Positions 50,002 to 58,700 of a stretch of DNA of 64,000 bases are shown piece after piece. This DNA is from Candidatus Promineifilum breve. GTDB lineage: Bacteria; Chloroflexota; Anaerolineae; Promineifilales; Promineifilaceae. Location: assembly GCF_900066015.1 (NCBI RefSeq), contig NZ_LN890655.1, forward strand, positions 1,342,726 to 1,406,725, read 5' to 3'. Positions within the stretch are counted from its first letter, which is position 1. The number at the start of each line of letters is the position of its first letter. The notes under the pieces are model-generated. The model was not told where the DNA came from, ran no database searches, and saw only the letters and a program-made list of their open reading frames with translations. The translations under genes were made by a program, and so were the position numbers.

Positions 50002-51462
50002 TTGGCCGTTCGCGCCCGCCGCACAATCTCACGTTTCCTCCTGTTGCTCGGCCTGGTCATGGCACTGGGGGCTTGCCGCTCGCCGGCCGCGACGCCGGTA
50101 GCCACCTTGCCCGCGGCCGGATCATTTTCGACCGTCGCCCCGCCCCAAGTCGTCACCGCGCCCGCGGCCACTACGACGCCAATCGCGCCGACGCTGCCGG
50201 CGTCCACGCCCCTGGCGTCCACGCTCCCAGCGTCCACGCCGATCTACACCGGTCCGCTATCGCCCCCGTGCGGCCTGATCTTGCCCGCCCTGCCCGCCGC
50301 CACGCCCGCCGCGCCCCTCGACTGGGACGTATCCGACGCGGCGCGGGCCACGCTGCGGGCGCAGGCCCCGGCCGCCGCCTGGCCCGCGCTGCAACGGCTG
50401 CTCGACGCGCCCGCTACGGTGGGGCTGGTCGCCTTCCAGGCCGGGCAGCCAGAGCAGGGCCTCTATCTCAACGCCAACGCGCCCATGCCTCTGGCCTCGG
50501 TCGCCAAGATCATCACCCTGGTGGCCTACGCCGAAGCCGTGGCCGCCGGCGAACTGAACCCGCAGGAAGCCATCCCGTTGGCTGAACTGGATCGCTACTA
50601 CCTGCCCAACTTCGATCTGGGGGCGCACCGGCGGGCGGTGGCCGAGTTGCGCGCCGAAGGCCGCCTGTTGCCGCCCGAAGACGACCCGGCCGTCGCGCTG
50701 GCCGACGTGGCCTGGATGATGATCCGCCACAGTTCCAACGCCGCCGCCGACTATCTGCACCTGCGGCTGGGGCAGGAGCGCATCGAGCAGACGGCTGTGA
50801 CCCTGGGCCTGAACGAAACGCCGGGCAGCCATAGCGCGCCGTGTACCTTCCTGGGCCAATTCCTGATGATGGGCAACCACAGCCGCCAAACCGACGACTG
50901 GGCCGCGCTGGCCGCCCTGACCGCTGATCCGGCGGCGGCCGAACGGTATGGCCGCGAGGTAGCCCTGCTGGCCGACGCCTACCGTTTCCAGCCCGACTTT
51001 CGCGCCGGCGAGGTGGCCTGGCGCGAGCGCACACGGCGGCCGAGCACCGACACCCAGCGCTATTTTGCCGCCAACCTGGCCCCGCAGGGCACGGCCGGGG
51101 CCTATGCCGCCCTGATGCTGCGGCTGGCCCAGAACGGCCTGAGCAACGGCGACAGCAGCTTCCAGGCCCGGCGCGTCCTGGAATGGACAAATCAGTTCCC
51201 GGCCAATCAGGAGCTATTCAGCAACGTCGGCTATAAGAACGGCTCGCTGCCCGGCGTGCTGACGACCACTTATTACGCCTACCGCTGGGATGATGCCGCG
51301 CCGGTCGTCGTCGTGCTGTTCTATCGCGACCTGCCGCAGCAGACGTACCGCGAATGGCGCTTCGACCTGCCCCACGACGAGCTGGCCCGCTGGCTGCTGG
51401 CCGACCCGGCGGCGATTCCGGCGCTGGCCGCGGCCCTGCCGGCGACGACGACCGCGCCATGA
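50002..51462 (+). CDS. Beta-lactamase-fold serine hydrolase lipoprotein
   Basis: A 486-residue class A beta-lactamase/D-Ala-D-Ala-peptidase-like protein. Signal peptide with lipobox GLVMALGAC (Cys about 25), then a Thr/Pro-rich linker with repeated LPASTP units to about 85. Active-site motifs are all present: S-x-x-K in PLASVAKII (about 162), S-x-N in RHSSNAAADYL (about 245), K-x-G in VGYKNGSLPG (about 413). It may be a surface peptidase or esterase rather than a resistance enzyme. Start is TTG at 50002, the only start that keeps the signal peptide; no ribosome site seen. Confidence 0.82.
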   Translation: MAVRARRTISRFLLLLGLVMALGACRSPAATPVATLPAAGSFSTVAPPQVVTAPAATTTPIAPTLPASTPLASTLPASTPIYTGPLSPPCGLILPALPAATPAAPLDWDVSDAARATLRAQAPAAAWPALQRLLDAPATVGLVAFQAGQPEQGLYLNANAPMPLASVAKIITLVAYAEAVAAGELNPQEAIPLAELDRYYLPNFDLGAHRRAVAELRAEGRLLPPEDDPAVALADVAWMMIRHSSNAAADYLHLRLGQERIEQTAVTLGLNETPGSHSAPCTFLGQFLMMGNHSRQTDDWAALAALTADPAAAERYGREVALLADAYRFQPDFRAGEVAWRERTRRPSTDTQRYFAANLAPQGTAGAYAALMLRLAQNGLSNGDSSFQARRVLEWTNQFPANQELFSNVGYKNGSLPGVLTTTYYAYRWDDAAPVVVVLFYRDLPQQTYREWRFDLPHDELARWLLADPAAIPALAAALPATTTAP

Positions 51463-51550
51463 ACCGCGCCACTGATCGTTGGATGAGAAAATTCCCCGAT
51501 CGGCCCATCTTCAGGATAATCGTAAACGTTCCGGGTTATAAAGGGTGCTT

Positions 51551-52525
51551 ATGTCCGATGAAATGACCCCCATCTCCATCCAATCCGAGGAAACGTCCCC
51601 GCCCGCCGGCGCTCGGCCCGGTCTGGGCACGGTCCTCCTCGTTATTCTCTTGACCACGGCTCCGCTGTTGGGCCTGCTCTACCTGGGCGCGCAGTTCCTG
51701 AACCTGCCGTTCACCCCGTTCGACCTGTACGATTGGCCCATCCGCGCCGGCTTTGCGCCGTGGATTGGCCTGATCGACGCGCTGAACGGGGCGCAGACGG
51801 CCGACGGCGGCAACATCGCCCAGAGTGCGCCGCTGGTGCGCTGGCTGTTGTCGCTGGCCGTGTTCCTGCTCATCGCCTTCGCCTTCGGCCTGGCCTTCTA
51901 TGCCTTCGTCCTGCGCCGCGGCCGTGTGCCCGATCTGATCGACGGGCTGGCTATCGGGGCGCTCTTCGCCGCGCCGATGATCCTGGTCAGCCTGACCACC
52001 TCGCCCTCGACCCTGCCTGCGGCGCTGATCATCGTCTGGCTGGGAGCGCTGTTCGTGGTCTGGGGCGTCGTCCTCAGCTACGCCTTCGGCCGGCTCATGG
52101 ACGGCGCGGCGATCAGCGGCGGTGAACCGGCGGCGGGCGGCATCGACCGCCGCCAATTCCTGCTGCAATTCGGCGCCGGGGCGGCGGCCATCACGGCCAT
52201 CAGCGCCGCCGCCGGGGCCACGCTGGCCCCCGGTCGCCAGGCGGCCGAACTCCAGCGCACCCTGCCGATGATCTCGCCCGACTTCCTGGCCGCCCAGCAG
52301 GAGCTATTCGGCAACTTCCGCCGCTTCGTCATCGTGCGCGGCGGGGCCGAGTCGGCGGCCGATTCCAACGTGCTGGCCCTGGGCGCCGAATATCCCGACC
52401 GCAACTACGTCTCCATCTGGCTCGGCGGACGCAGCCCCATCGTCATCTACGAGAATCTGGAGACGGCGCTGGCCGCCTACTCGACCGAAGAGGCCGAGGC
52501 CGGTATTTTCTGGCTCGACGGGTAA
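51551..52525 (+). CDS. Membrane protein with internal twin-arginine motif
   Basis: A 324-residue protein I do not recognise. Four membrane helices lie at about 25-48, 95-120, 132-150 and 155-175. Then comes an internal Tat-like signal: D-R-R-Q-F-L-L followed by FGAGAAAITAISAAAG (about 198-222). A soluble C-terminus of about 100 residues follows (FRRFVIVRGGAESAADSNV...YVSIWLGGRSPIVIYENLE). The same four-TM-plus-Tat order is known in some molybdopterin and Rieske proteins, but no such domain follows here. ATG at 51551 after AAAGGGTG. Confidence 0.65.
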   Translation: MSDEMTPISIQSEETSPPAGARPGLGTVLLVILLTTAPLLGLLYLGAQFLNLPFTPFDLYDWPIRAGFAPWIGLIDALNGAQTADGGNIAQSAPLVRWLLSLAVFLLIAFAFGLAFYAFVLRRGRVPDLIDGLAIGALFAAPMILVSLTTSPSTLPAALIIVWLGALFVVWGVVLSYAFGRLMDGAAISGGEPAAGGIDRRQFLLQFGAGAAAITAISAAAGATLAPGRQAAELQRTLPMISPDFLAAQQELFGNFRRFVIVRGGAESAADSNVLALGAEYPDRNYVSIWLGGRSPIVIYENLETALAAYSTEEAEAGIFWLDG

Positions 52526-52536
52526 GAAGAGGATTG

Positions 52537-52619
52537 GAACGCGGATGACGCGGATTTGGCGGATTAACGCGGATCGGAATGATTTTCTTATCCGCGAAAA
52601 TCCGTGTCATCCGCGTTCT
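52537..52619. repeat. Inverted repeat GAACGCGGATGACGCGG / ATCCGCGTTC
   Basis: Arms GAACGCGGATGACGCGGATT and the complementary AATCCGTGTCATCCGCGTTC with a 40-bp centre. Near-identical arms to 45501-45593. Confidence 0.88.
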
Positions 52620-52731
52620 ATTTCCATATCCCGCAATTGCCGAGTTCAAGCGGTAGGCGTATCATTGGCGTTGTGGCGGCCCCGTAGTCGTGGCGTGTCC
52701 GCGCCCGGCCGCCCCAAGGAGTTAGACCCTC

Positions 52732-53169
52732 ATGGCAAACCAAACGAACGGCTTGCAATCGCCCATCAGTCCCGATCTGCTCGAAATCCTGCGCGACCCG
52801 CAGGCCATCCAGGAAAGCGCGCGCCACGGCGCCGACCCCGGCCGGCTGGAGCTGGTGCGCGGCGCGTGGCTGGTGTCGGCCGACACCGGCTATAAATATC
52901 CCATCCGCGACGGCATCCCGGTGATGCTGATCGAGGAAGGAGCGCGTTGGAAGGATACGCCGGTGGAGGCGCTGCCGGTGCCGCCGCCCGCCGCCGCGCC
53001 CGCGCCGGTCACGCGCGGTGACGAGGCCGCCATCGCCGCGCCCGCCGCCGGCCCCGACCCGCGCCTGCTCATCGCCGCCGCCGTGGCCTTCCTGGTGTTG
53101 GTGCTGGTCGTGGTCGGGTTGACCCGTCGCCAGGCGACCAGCGACAGCGAACAACCGCCGGCCGCATGA
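52732..53169 (+). CDS. Trm112/UPF0434-like protein with C-terminal TM
   Basis: A 145-residue protein. Residues 12-72 follow the Trm112 pattern: ISPDLLEILRDP, LELVRGAWLVSADTGYKYPIRDGIPVMLIEEG. True Trm112 zinc cysteines (CP-x-C near the start) are absent, so zinc binding is lost. A Pro/Ala linker leads to a single membrane helix (about 110-130, LLIAAAVAFLVLVLVVVGL), unusual for the family. Role unknown. ATG with AAGGAG upstream. Its stop overlaps the aceK ATG, so the genes are coupled. Confidence 0.75.
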   Translation: MANQTNGLQSPISPDLLEILRDPQAIQESARHGADPGRLELVRGAWLVSADTGYKYPIRDGIPVMLIEEGARWKDTPVEALPVPPPAAAPAPVTRGDEAAIAAPAAGPDPRLLIAAAVAFLVLVLVVVGLTRRQATSDSEQPPAA

Positions 53170-54911
53170 ACCAGCGTCTGTCGGGTAGCCGGCTGGCGAA
53201 CGTGGGGGCCAAGACGATCAGCACGGCCTATGCCACGCTGCACGCCCAACACCAGGCCATCACCGAGCGCGCCAGACACCGCTTCGACACGCAGGACTGG
53301 GCCGGCTTGCAGGCCGACACGGCCGAACGGCTGGGCCTCTACCGCCGCATCGTCGATCTGGTCGAGGCCGCCGTGCGCGACCTGCTGGGCGATCGCGTAG
53401 AGGACAAGATCATCTGGGCCAGCATGAAGGCCGTCTACTCCGGCCTCATCGCCGACCGCGACGATTGGGAGCTGGCCGAGACGTTCTTCAACTCGGCCAC
53501 GCGGCGCATCTTCACCACCGTCGGCGTCGATCACCACATGGAGTTCGTCGCCACCGATTTCGAGACGCCGCCCACCCGGCCGCGCGCGCCCGTCTATCGC
53601 GTCTATAACCGGGCGGCCACGACGGTCGATCTCATCGCCGCCATCCTGCGCGATTTCAGCTTCGCCACGCCCTACCGCCACGCCGACCAGGATGCCGGTC
53701 TGATCGCCGGGCGCATCACCGCCCAATTGGAAAAGCTGGGCGCGTTGCAGACGATCGACCGGGTGGAGATGATCCGCGCGCCCTTCTTCCGGGGCATGGG
53801 GGCCTATCTGGTCGGCCGCCTGTTCAGCGGTTCGCATCGCATCCCGCTGGCCCTGGCCCTGCTCCATTCGCCGGAGGGGATCGTCGTCGATGCTGTCCTG
53901 CTGGACGAGAACAGCGTCAGCATCCTTTTCAGCTTCGCCCACTCCTATTTCCACGTCGAGGTCGACCGCGTCTATGATCTGGTGCATTTCCTGAAGAGCA
54001 TGTTGCCGCGCAAGCGCACGGGCGAACTCTACATCTCGTTGGGCTATCACAAGCATGGCAAGACTGAACTCTATCGCGACCTGCTCGATCATCTGGCGTC
54101 CACCACCGACAAATTCGAGATCGCCCGCGGCCAGCGCGGCATGGTCATGCTGGTGTTCACCATGCCCGGCTATGACATGGTCTTCAAGGTCATCAAGGAT
54201 CACTTCAACTATCCCAAGGACTCGACGCGCAAGGAGGTCATGGGCAAGTATGATCTGGTCTATCGCCACGACCGCGCCGGGCGGCTGGTCGATGCCCAGG
54301 CGTTTGAATATCTGGAGTTCGGCCGCGACCTGTTTTCGGACGAGTTGCTGGCGATCCTGGCCGCCGATTGCGGCCAGTCGGTGTGCATCACCGAGGAGTC
54401 GGTGGTCATCGCCCATGCCTATTTCCAGCGGCGGGTCATCCCCCTGGACATCTACGTGCGCGAGGCGCGCGACCACGCCGCCCATCTGGCCGTCTGCGAC
54501 TACGGGCAGGCGATCAAGGACATGGCCTCGTGTAACATCTTCCCCGGCGACATGTTGCTGAAAAACTTCGGCGTCACCCGCCACGGTCGCGTCGTGTTCT
54601 ACGACTACGATGAGTTGTGTTTGCTGGAGGAGTGCAACTTCCGCCGCCTGCCACCGCGCGACCGCTACGAAGAGGAGTTGGCGGCCGAACCGTGGTTCCA
54701 CGTGAACCCCAACGACATCTTTCCCGAAGAGTTCCCCAACTTCCTGGGCCTGTCGGGCGCGTTGCGGGCCGCGTTTGAGGACTGCCACGCCGACCTCTAC
54801 ACCGCCGACTATTGGCGCGAGCAGCAGGCCGCCCTGCGCGCCGGCCGCCACGCCCATATCTTCCCCTACCAATCCGAACAACGTTTATATCAGGACATTT
54901 ACTCATTATGA
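53166..54911 (+). CDS. aceK: Isocitrate dehydrogenase kinase/phosphatase AceK
   Basis: A 581-residue protein matching AceK along its full length: the regulatory domain (about 1-310) with [19 protein letters not shown], and the kinase/phosphatase domain (about 315-575) with the ATP loop [37 protein letters not shown] and a [14 protein letters not shown] metal segment. AceK turns isocitrate dehydrogenase off when carbon is needed by the glyoxylate shunt. In enterobacteria it follows aceBA; here no isocitrate lyase or malate synthase is near. ATG overlaps the upstream stop by 4 bp, and its own stop overlaps the next gene likewise. Confidence 0.94.
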   Translation: MNQRLSGSRLANVGAKTISTAYATLHAQHQAITERARHRFDTQDWAGLQADTAERLGLYRRIVDLVEAAVRDLLGDRVEDKIIWASMKAVYSGLIADRDDWELAETFFNSATRRIFTTVGVDHHMEFVATDFETPPTRPRAPVYRVYNRAATTVDLIAAILRDFSFATPYRHADQDAGLIAGRITAQLEKLGALQTIDRVEMIRAPFFRGMGAYLVGRLFSGSHRIPLALALLHSPEGIVVDAVLLDENSVSILFSFAHSYFHVEVDRVYDLVHFLKSMLPRKRTGELYISLGYHKHGKTELYRDLLDHLASTTDKFEIARGQRGMVMLVFTMPGYDMVFKVIKDHFNYPKDSTRKEVMGKYDLVYRHDRAGRLVDAQAFEYLEFGRDLFSDELLAILAADCGQSVCITEESVVIAHAYFQRRVIPLDIYVREARDHAAHLAVCDYGQAIKDMASCNIFPGDMLLKNFGVTRHGRVVFYDYDELCLLEECNFRRLPPRDRYEEELAAEPWFHVNPNDIFPEEFPNFLGLSGALRAAFEDCHADLYTADYWREQQAALRAGRHAHIFPYQSEQRLYQDIYSL

Positions 54912-55912
54912 CTATGGAATATCGCCGTTTAGGTCAATCGGGCCTGCCCGTCAGCGTCCTGTCGTATGGCTCGTGGGTCACATTCAGTAACCAGTTGGCG
55001 GTCGATGCCGCCCTGGAGACCATGACCGCCGCCTACGACGCGGGGATCAACTTCTTCGACAACGCCGAAGTCTACGCGATGGGCCAATCGGAAACCATCA
55101 TGGGCCAGGCGCTGCAACGCGCCGGCTGGCCGCGTGATACGTATATCGTCTCCAGCAAGGTCTTCTGGGGGGCCGTGAACGACCCCAAGCCGACCCAGCG
55201 CGGCCTGCACCGCAAACACGTCTTCGAGGCCTGCCACGACGCCCTGCGCCGGCTCCAGCTTGATTATCTTGACCTCTACTTTTGCCATCGCCCCGACGTC
55301 AACACGCCGATCGAGGAGACCGTGCGCACGATGACCGACCTGGTGCGGCAGGGCAAGGTGCTCTATTGGGGCACGTCGGAATGGTCGGCCCAGCAAATCA
55401 CCGAGGCCCACGGCGCGGCCCGCCAGTACGGCCTCGTGCCGCCGACGATGGAACAGCCGGAATACAATATGTTCCACCGCGAGCGCGTCGAGAAAGAGTA
55501 CGCGCCGCTGTATGAAACGGTGGGGCTGGGCACGACGATCTGGTCGCCGCTGGCCGGCGGCATGCTGACCGGCAAATACAACGACGGCATCCCCGCCGAC
55601 TCGCGCGCCCAACTGCCGGGCTACGAATGGATGAGGGCGCAGGTCGAGAGCGAGGAAGGCCAACGGCGCATCGCCAAAGTGCGCGAATTGACCGGGATTG
55701 CCAACGGGCTAGGCTCCACCCCAACCCTTCTGGCGCTGGCCTGGTGCCTGAAGAACCCGCGCGTCAGCACGGTCATCCTCGGCGCGTCGCGCGTCGAGCA
55801 ACTGCGCGACAATCTCCAGGCGCTGGAATTGCTGCCGCAACTGACCGATGACGTCATGGCCGCCATCGAGGGCGTGCTGGGCAACAAGCCCGCCCCGCCG
55901 CCGGCATATTAG
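54908..55912 (+). CDS. Aldo/keto reductase, Kv-beta-like
   Basis: A 334-residue TIM-barrel NADPH-dependent reductase. Catalytic Asp-Tyr-Lys-His set: D in [12 protein letters not shown] (Asp 49/Tyr 54 region), K in [10 protein letters not shown] in DLYFCHRPD. Cofactor-binding part: [20 protein letters not shown] near the end (VSTVILGAS). The [10 protein letters not shown] loop and length are close to the voltage-gated potassium-channel beta-subunit group. Substrate unknown, probably aldehydes. The start ATG overlaps the aceK stop (ATGA). Last gene of the three-gene coupled run. Confidence 0.92.
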   Translation: MTMEYRRLGQSGLPVSVLSYGSWVTFSNQLAVDAALETMTAAYDAGINFFDNAEVYAMGQSETIMGQALQRAGWPRDTYIVSSKVFWGAVNDPKPTQRGLHRKHVFEACHDALRRLQLDYLDLYFCHRPDVNTPIEETVRTMTDLVRQGKVLYWGTSEWSAQQITEAHGAARQYGLVPPTMEQPEYNMFHRERVEKEYAPLYETVGLGTTIWSPLAGGMLTGKYNDGIPADSRAQLPGYEWMRAQVESEEGQRRIAKVRELTGIANGLGSTPTLLALAWCLKNPRVSTVILGASRVEQLRDNLQALELLPQLTDDVMAAIEGVLGNKPAPPPAY

Positions 55913-55928
55913 GTCGAGCGCGGGAAAA

Positions 55929-56027
55929 GTAGCGGGTAGCGAGTAGCAAGTAGCGAGTGGCAGGTGGCGTGTTCGGAGCGACTTGCTACCCGCTACCCGC
56001 CACCCGCTACTCGCCACCCGCCACCCT
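55929..56027. repeat. Heptad hairpin repeat (GTAGCGA / GCTACCC)
   Basis: Six heptads GTAGCGG/GTAGCAA/GTGGCAG, loop around GTTCGGAGC, six inverted heptads GCTACCC/GCCACCC. Same unit family as 5965, 32241 and 44175. Lies between the aldo/keto reductase and phosphorylase genes. Confidence 0.9.
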
Positions 56028-56055
56028 TTGCGACCTTGCGTTGATTGGAGCAACT

Positions 56056-56790
56056 ATGCCACTCACCGAACTGCCCATCACCGGCCTGCCCGTCGGCGGC
56101 GTCAGCCCGCGGGTCATTGTCTGTGGCGACCCGGCGCGGGCCGACCGCATCGCCGAACGGCTGGACGGCCCCGCCCCGCTGAGCCACCGGCGCGAATACC
56201 GGGCGCACCGCGGCGCCTATCGCGGCCTGCCCATCACCGTGTGCTCCCACGGCATCGGCGCGCCGGGCGCGGCCATCGCCTTCGAGGAGCTGATCGCCGC
56301 CGGGGCGCGGACAATCCTGCGCGTCGGCACGTGCGGCGGGATGCAGGCCGACATCCACGCCGGGCAACTGGTCATCGCCACCGCCGCCGTGGATAACACC
56401 GGCTACGGCCGCGAGACGGTTCCGGTCGGCTATCCGGCGGCGGCCGACCCGGCGCTGACACTGGCCCTGCTGCGGGCCGCGGGCGAAACGGCGCGGGCCG
56501 GCATCGTCCTGTCGCGCGATAGCTTCTACGCCGGGGTGGCCGTGGCCGGAGCGCCCGACTACCGCGCGCTGGCGCAGGCCCGCGTGCTGGCGGTGGAGAT
56601 GGAATGCGCGGCGCTATTCCTGGTGGGCAGCCTGCGCGGGGCGCGTACGGCGGCCATCCTGGTCGTTGACGGCAACGTGCTGGAAACGGCCGAGAGCATG
56701 GAGAGCTACCAGCCCGGCCGCGACGTCGTCCAGGCCGCGCTGGACACGGCCATCACCGCCGCCCTGGAAGCATTATGCAGCCCCGCCTGA
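56056..56790 (+). CDS. Nucleoside phosphorylase (Udp/DeoD-like)
   Basis: A 244-residue PNP/UDP-family enzyme that splits a nucleoside with phosphate into base and ribose 1-phosphate. Markers: VIVCGDPARADRIAERL (about 17-33, phosphate loop), VCSHGIGAPGAAIAFEEL (about 62), ILRVGTCGGMQ (about 92) and VEMECAALFLVGSLRGARTAAILVVDGN (about 182). Specificity for uridine or purine nucleosides is undecided; the closing motif resembles uridine phosphorylase. ATG at 56056 with TTGGAG upstream. Overlaps the GNAT gene start by 16 bp. Confidence 0.9.
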   Translation: MPLTELPITGLPVGGVSPRVIVCGDPARADRIAERLDGPAPLSHRREYRAHRGAYRGLPITVCSHGIGAPGAAIAFEELIAAGARTILRVGTCGGMQADIHAGQLVIATAAVDNTGYGRETVPVGYPAAADPALTLALLRAAGETARAGIVLSRDSFYAGVAVAGAPDYRALAQARVLAVEMECAALFLVGSLRGARTAAILVVDGNVLETAESMESYQPGRDVVQAALDTAITAALEALCSPA

Positions 56791-57548
56791 GCCAACTGGC
56801 CGCCCAACGGCGGGCCATCCGCCGCCTGCTGCGCGAACACGACCCGGCCGATGCCATGGCCGCCTACTACGCCTTCCATCACCCGGACGACCGGACGACG
56901 CTCGTCCTGGCCCCGGAGGACGTGGAGGCCGGATCGATTGGTCAGGCCGACGGCTACGTGGCATTGTCGCGCACGGGCATCGACCTGTTTCGACCGCTGG
57001 TCACCATGCGCCTGCCGACCGACCGCGACCCGGATAGCGCCCAGCTCGCCGTAGACCTCATCGGCCGCGCCCTGGCTCCCGGCCAGCCGGTCATCCTGAA
57101 CGTGCCCGCCCGCTATCACCCCCTCATCACCGCCCTGTTCGACGTGCAGGCCGAAGAAGAGTTGCGGCTGCTGGCCCTGGCCCCGGCGGATTACGAGCCG
57201 ATCATCAACGTGTTGGTGACGCGGAGCGAGGGGCCGGGCGGGCTGCCGCGCTATGCCATCCGCTCGTCGGCCGACGGTCGGGAGGAAGTGGTGGCCACGG
57301 CCTCGCTCAACTGGCAATCGCCCCATTACGGCGAGATCGCCGTCAATACGCGGCCGCAATACCGGCGTCAGGGCTGGGGCCGCAGCGTCGTGGCCGCCCT
57401 CAGCGGCCACCTCCTCGACAGCGGGCGCGCCCCGCTCTACGTCGTTTCCGAGGCCAATGGCGCGTCGGCGGCCCTGGCCGAGAGCGTCGGATTCACCGAT
57501 ACCGGCGCGCGTGAACTCCTCCTGCAAGCCGCCCTAAAAGAGCGTTGA
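56775..57548 (+). CDS. GNAT-family N-acetyltransferase
   Basis: A 257-residue protein with a C-terminal GNAT fold. The acetyl-CoA loop is RPQYRRQGWGRSVVAALSGHLL (about 195-216; Q/R-x-x-G-x-G/A), preceded by strand EIAVNTRP and followed by YVVSEANGASAALAESVGFTDTG. An N-terminal domain of about 120 residues (AYYAFHHPDDRTTLVL...) resembles the GCN5-like FR47 or two-domain types. Substrate unknown. ATG overlaps the phosphorylase gene, suggesting coupling, but a functional link is not apparent. Confidence 0.83.
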   Translation: MQPRLSQLAAQRRAIRRLLREHDPADAMAAYYAFHHPDDRTTLVLAPEDVEAGSIGQADGYVALSRTGIDLFRPLVTMRLPTDRDPDSAQLAVDLIGRALAPGQPVILNVPARYHPLITALFDVQAEEELRLLALAPADYEPIINVLVTRSEGPGGLPRYAIRSSADGREEVVATASLNWQSPHYGEIAVNTRPQYRRQGWGRSVVAALSGHLLDSGRAPLYVVSEANGASAALAESVGFTDTGARELLLQAALKER

Positions 57549-57586
57549 GACGCCGTGAAGATGGCGTGAAATAACGTTTACCCCCG

Positions 57587-57614
57587 TTGACCCCTATCCG
57601 GCTGGTATGATAAT
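57587..57614 (+). promoter_or_regulatory. Promoter of the cold-shock gene
   Basis: TTGACC (57587-57592) and overlapping -10 candidates TATGAT (57606-57611) or GATAAT (57609-57614, 16-bp spacer). Predicted start near 57620, giving a leader of roughly 160 nt. Confidence 0.7.
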
Positions 57615-57672
57615 CTGTCCGTAGCTACATTCGTATTGGAACATCACCGTACTCGTATTGGTAGTCGCTACG

Positions 57673-57713
57673 GATAAAGCACCATTTCCGTCCCTCCGGA
57701 ATGGTGCTTTATC
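57673..57713 (+). promoter_or_regulatory. Long hairpin in the cold-shock gene leader
   Basis: GATAAAGCACCATTTCCG pairs with CGGAATGGTGCTTTATC with one bulged T. No T-run follows, so it is more likely a leader structure than a terminator. It lies mid-way in a leader about as long as that of E. coli cspA (159 nt). Confidence 0.65.
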
Positions 57714-57782
57714 TGAAGCGTAATCCCATTAGTCAGATCAACAAATCGTATACGTAAGGTTGTATGTGGAGGTAATGGTAAC

Positions 57783-57998
57783 ATGTTTCGCGAGACAGGT
57801 ATTGTCAAATGGTTTAGCCGTTTGAAGGGTTACGGCTTTATCAATCCGGACCAGGGAGACAAGGAAGTATTCGTCCATTATTCCGCCATTCATGGCGACG
57901 GGTACAAGAACTTGTTTGAGGGGGACAAGGTCGAATATGACCTGATCGATCAGGGCAAAGGCCCTCAGGCGAAGAACGTGGAGCCACGCCACCAGTAA
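57783..57998 (+). CDS. Cold-shock domain protein (CspA family)
   Basis: A 71-residue single cold-shock domain that binds single-stranded RNA/DNA and melts RNA structure. RNP1 is KGYGFINPD (about 15-23), RNP2 VFVHYSAI (about 29-36); ETGIVKWF opens the barrel. ATG with GGAGGTAATGG upstream. Transcribed alone, from a long structured leader, with a strong terminator after it. Whether it is cold-induced or constitutive cannot be told from sequence. Confidence 0.96.
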   Translation: MFRETGIVKWFSRLKGYGFINPDQGDKEVFVHYSAIHGDGYKNLFEGDKVEYDLIDQGKGPQAKNVEPRHQ

Positions 57999-58039
57999 AC
58001 GCCCCAGGGATTGGATAGTCCGTCAATACTGTATCGCTC

Positions 58040-58066
58040 AGCCCGCCGCCCGGCGGGCTTTTTTTT
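58040..58066 (+). terminator. Intrinsic terminator of the cold-shock gene
   Basis: GCCCGCC-GCCC-GGCGGGC stem followed by eight T residues, 42 bp after the stop. Confidence 0.95.
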
Positions 58067-58151
58067 CGTTTAGACCTGCCGTTTGCGGTGGCATAGCGCG
58101 GTGCAAGCCTGTACAATCCCATTACCTGGTACGCTTGCCCCAGCCGACGCT

Positions 58152-58535
58152 ATGAGTTACTCCTTGCTGATCGTAGACGACAACCTGTCACTGGCTAATC
58201 TATATCAGATCGTCTTTGAACGTCAGGCGTGGCGAGTGAGTCGCGTGTCCAGCGGCCAGGAAGCGTTGACCAGTCTGTCGGCCGCGGTGCCCGACGTCGT
58301 CCTGCTCGACGTGATGATGCCCGACATGAACGGCATCGAGGTCTGCCGCCGCATTCGCGACGCATACCCCACCCCGCCGCCCCGCATCGTCGTCTACACC
58401 GCCAACGCCCGCTCGGAGACGCGCGAGACGAGCCTGGCCGCCGGGGCCGATATATTCTTCACCAAGACGGTATCGGTCTTCGAGTTGCCGGCGCGCATCC
58501 TGGCCTATCTACAACAAACCGACCGCCCCGGCTGA
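58152..58535 (+). CDS. Single-domain response regulator (CheY-like)
   Basis: A 127-residue receiver domain with no output domain. Acidic pocket DD in LLIVDDN (8-9), phospho-Asp in VVLLDVMMPDMNG (about 53), switch Thr in VYTANARSE (about 83) and Lys in FFTKTVSVFEL (about 105). The MSYSLLIVDDN start at ATG 58152 fits the family; a longer frame from 58083 is rejected. No sensor kinase is adjacent. It would act by phosphorylation-dependent contact with an unknown partner. Confidence 0.93.
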   Translation: MSYSLLIVDDNLSLANLYQIVFERQAWRVSRVSSGQEALTSLSAAVPDVVLLDVMMPDMNGIEVCRRIRDAYPTPPPRIVVYTANARSETRETSLAAGADIFFTKTVSVFELPARILAYLQQTDRPG

Positions 58536-58559
58536 CATGGTTTTTCAGTTTTCAAAAGC

Positions 58560-58653
58560 GGACACAGAGCGCACGGAGGAGTCATAGAGGGCACGGAGCG
58601 AAGAAGGCGCTTTCTCTGTGAATCTCTGTGACTCCTCTGTGTACTCTGTGTCC
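58560..58653. repeat. Inverted repeat GACACAGAG / CTCTGTGTC
   Basis: Left arm GGACACAGAGCGCACGGAGG, right arm CTCTGTGTACTCTGTGTCC with a 40-bp centre. Same family as 45-144. Lies in the 165-bp gap between convergent genes. Confidence 0.82.
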
Positions 58654-58700
58654 CCAGGGTGACTACTGAAAAGCCCTGCCCCGGCTGAGTCGCCTCGGCT

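Noticed and set aside
48201-50237. 678-codon frame opposite the GAF/PP2C gene
   Set aside because: Antisense shadow; runs through the real stop and the start of the next gene.
50002-51462. Antibiotic-resistance beta-lactamase
   Set aside because: All three catalytic motifs exist, but the long lipoprotein linker, length and context do not match known resistance enzymes, so only the fold is claimed.
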